Below, piece by piece: positions 63,832 through 64,000 of a stretch of DNA of 64,000 bases (position 1 is the first letter of the stretch; each line of letters opens with the position of its first letter). Source of the DNA: Pseudogracilibacillus sp037892545 (GTDB lineage: Bacteria; Bacillota; Bacilli; Bacillales; Amphibacillaceae); assembly GCF_037892545.1 (NCBI RefSeq), contig NZ_JBBKBG010000005.1, positions 34,837 to 98,836 on the forward strand. The letters are read 5' to 3'. The notes under the pieces are model-generated. The model did no database searches. It saw nothing but the letters and a program-made list of their open reading frames with translations, and was not told where the DNA came from. The translations under genes were made by a program, and so were the position numbers.

Positions 63832-64000
63832 CTATTCTCAATCTAATGATATGATAGTTCCTTTATCTTTTCAAAAAATATGCCTAGTACATTGTTGTAT
63901 CCATCCTTCTTATTATGATAATGTAGTGAAAAAATATGATAATTCGTGCATGTAAATAGTCTTTTATTTCCTTTAGTATTTATGTACCACGAAAAATGAG

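Overview
The window is the replication-origin region of a low-GC, Gram-positive, probably endospore-forming member of the Bacillaceae. This rests on the gene order rnpA-rpmH-(oriC)-dnaA-dnaN-yaaA-recF-remB-gyrB-gyrA-guaB-dacA-pdxS-serS, on soj/parB/noc, spoIIIJ-jag and a SleL/YaaH-type spore hydrolase, on AGGAGG-type ribosome binding sites and on the frequent TTG starts. The genus is not certain. A large BCCT osmolyte transporter and acidic low-complexity proteins would suit a halotolerant species, but that is inference. Genes left of about 26.3 kb mostly lie on the minus strand and genes right of about 27.1 kb mostly on the plus strand, so both arms are transcribed away from oriC.

Left arm, read outward from oriC (26.3 kb to 1). 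First come rpmH, rnpA, spoIIIJ and jag, then mnmE, mnmG and rsmG, then noc, soj and parB with two parS palindromes, then a DUF554 gene, yyzM, ychF, rpsF and ssb. The usually contiguous rpsF-ssb-rpsR operon is broken here. About 11.8 kb separates ssb from rpsR. That segment carries a small CPBP-protease/DUF3784 pair, an FMN-dependent alpha-hydroxy-acid oxidase with a D-2-hydroxyacid dehydrogenase, a riboswitch-controlled ribDEBAH operon, a MocR regulator interrupted by a stop codon, proline dehydrogenase and a 57-residue membrane protein. rpsR then has its own promoter and is followed by yybS and the 5' end of gdpP.

Origin. DnaA boxes lie upstream of dnaA (26.85-27.08 kb) and between dnaA and dnaN (28.59-28.72 kb). 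The second group ends in a GC cluster and a DnaA-trio-like tract, the expected unwinding element. A third DnaA-box cluster lies in front of mnmE (about 24.0 kb) and shares a 24-bp block with the dnaA-dnaN spacer.

Right arm (28.7-64 kb). After the gyrase genes come guaB, dacA, a pdxS without pdxT, and a T-box-controlled serS. A 21-bp tandem repeat and a BCCT transporter with 25 C-terminal octapeptide repeats follow, then tRNA-Ser(UGA), a LytTR regulator with a degenerate ABC-ATPase domain next to an ABC-2 exporter, T-box proC, yaaH/sleL, tadA and the large SRP RNA. Synteny with Bacillus subtilis stops there: dnaX and recR do not follow. The rest is metabolic: mqo, a ribokinase/nucleoside hydrolase pair, a sortase-anchored gamma-glutamyltransferase, an alanine/sodium symporter, a dihydrouridine synthase, and an SDR-SDR-marR operon.

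Most of the content is core. The unusual points are the split rpsF-ssb/rpsR operon, the extra DnaA cluster, the N-terminally short PdxS without its glutaminase partner, the octad tail on the BCCT transporter, the pseudo-ATPase LytTR regulator and the wall-anchored GGT.
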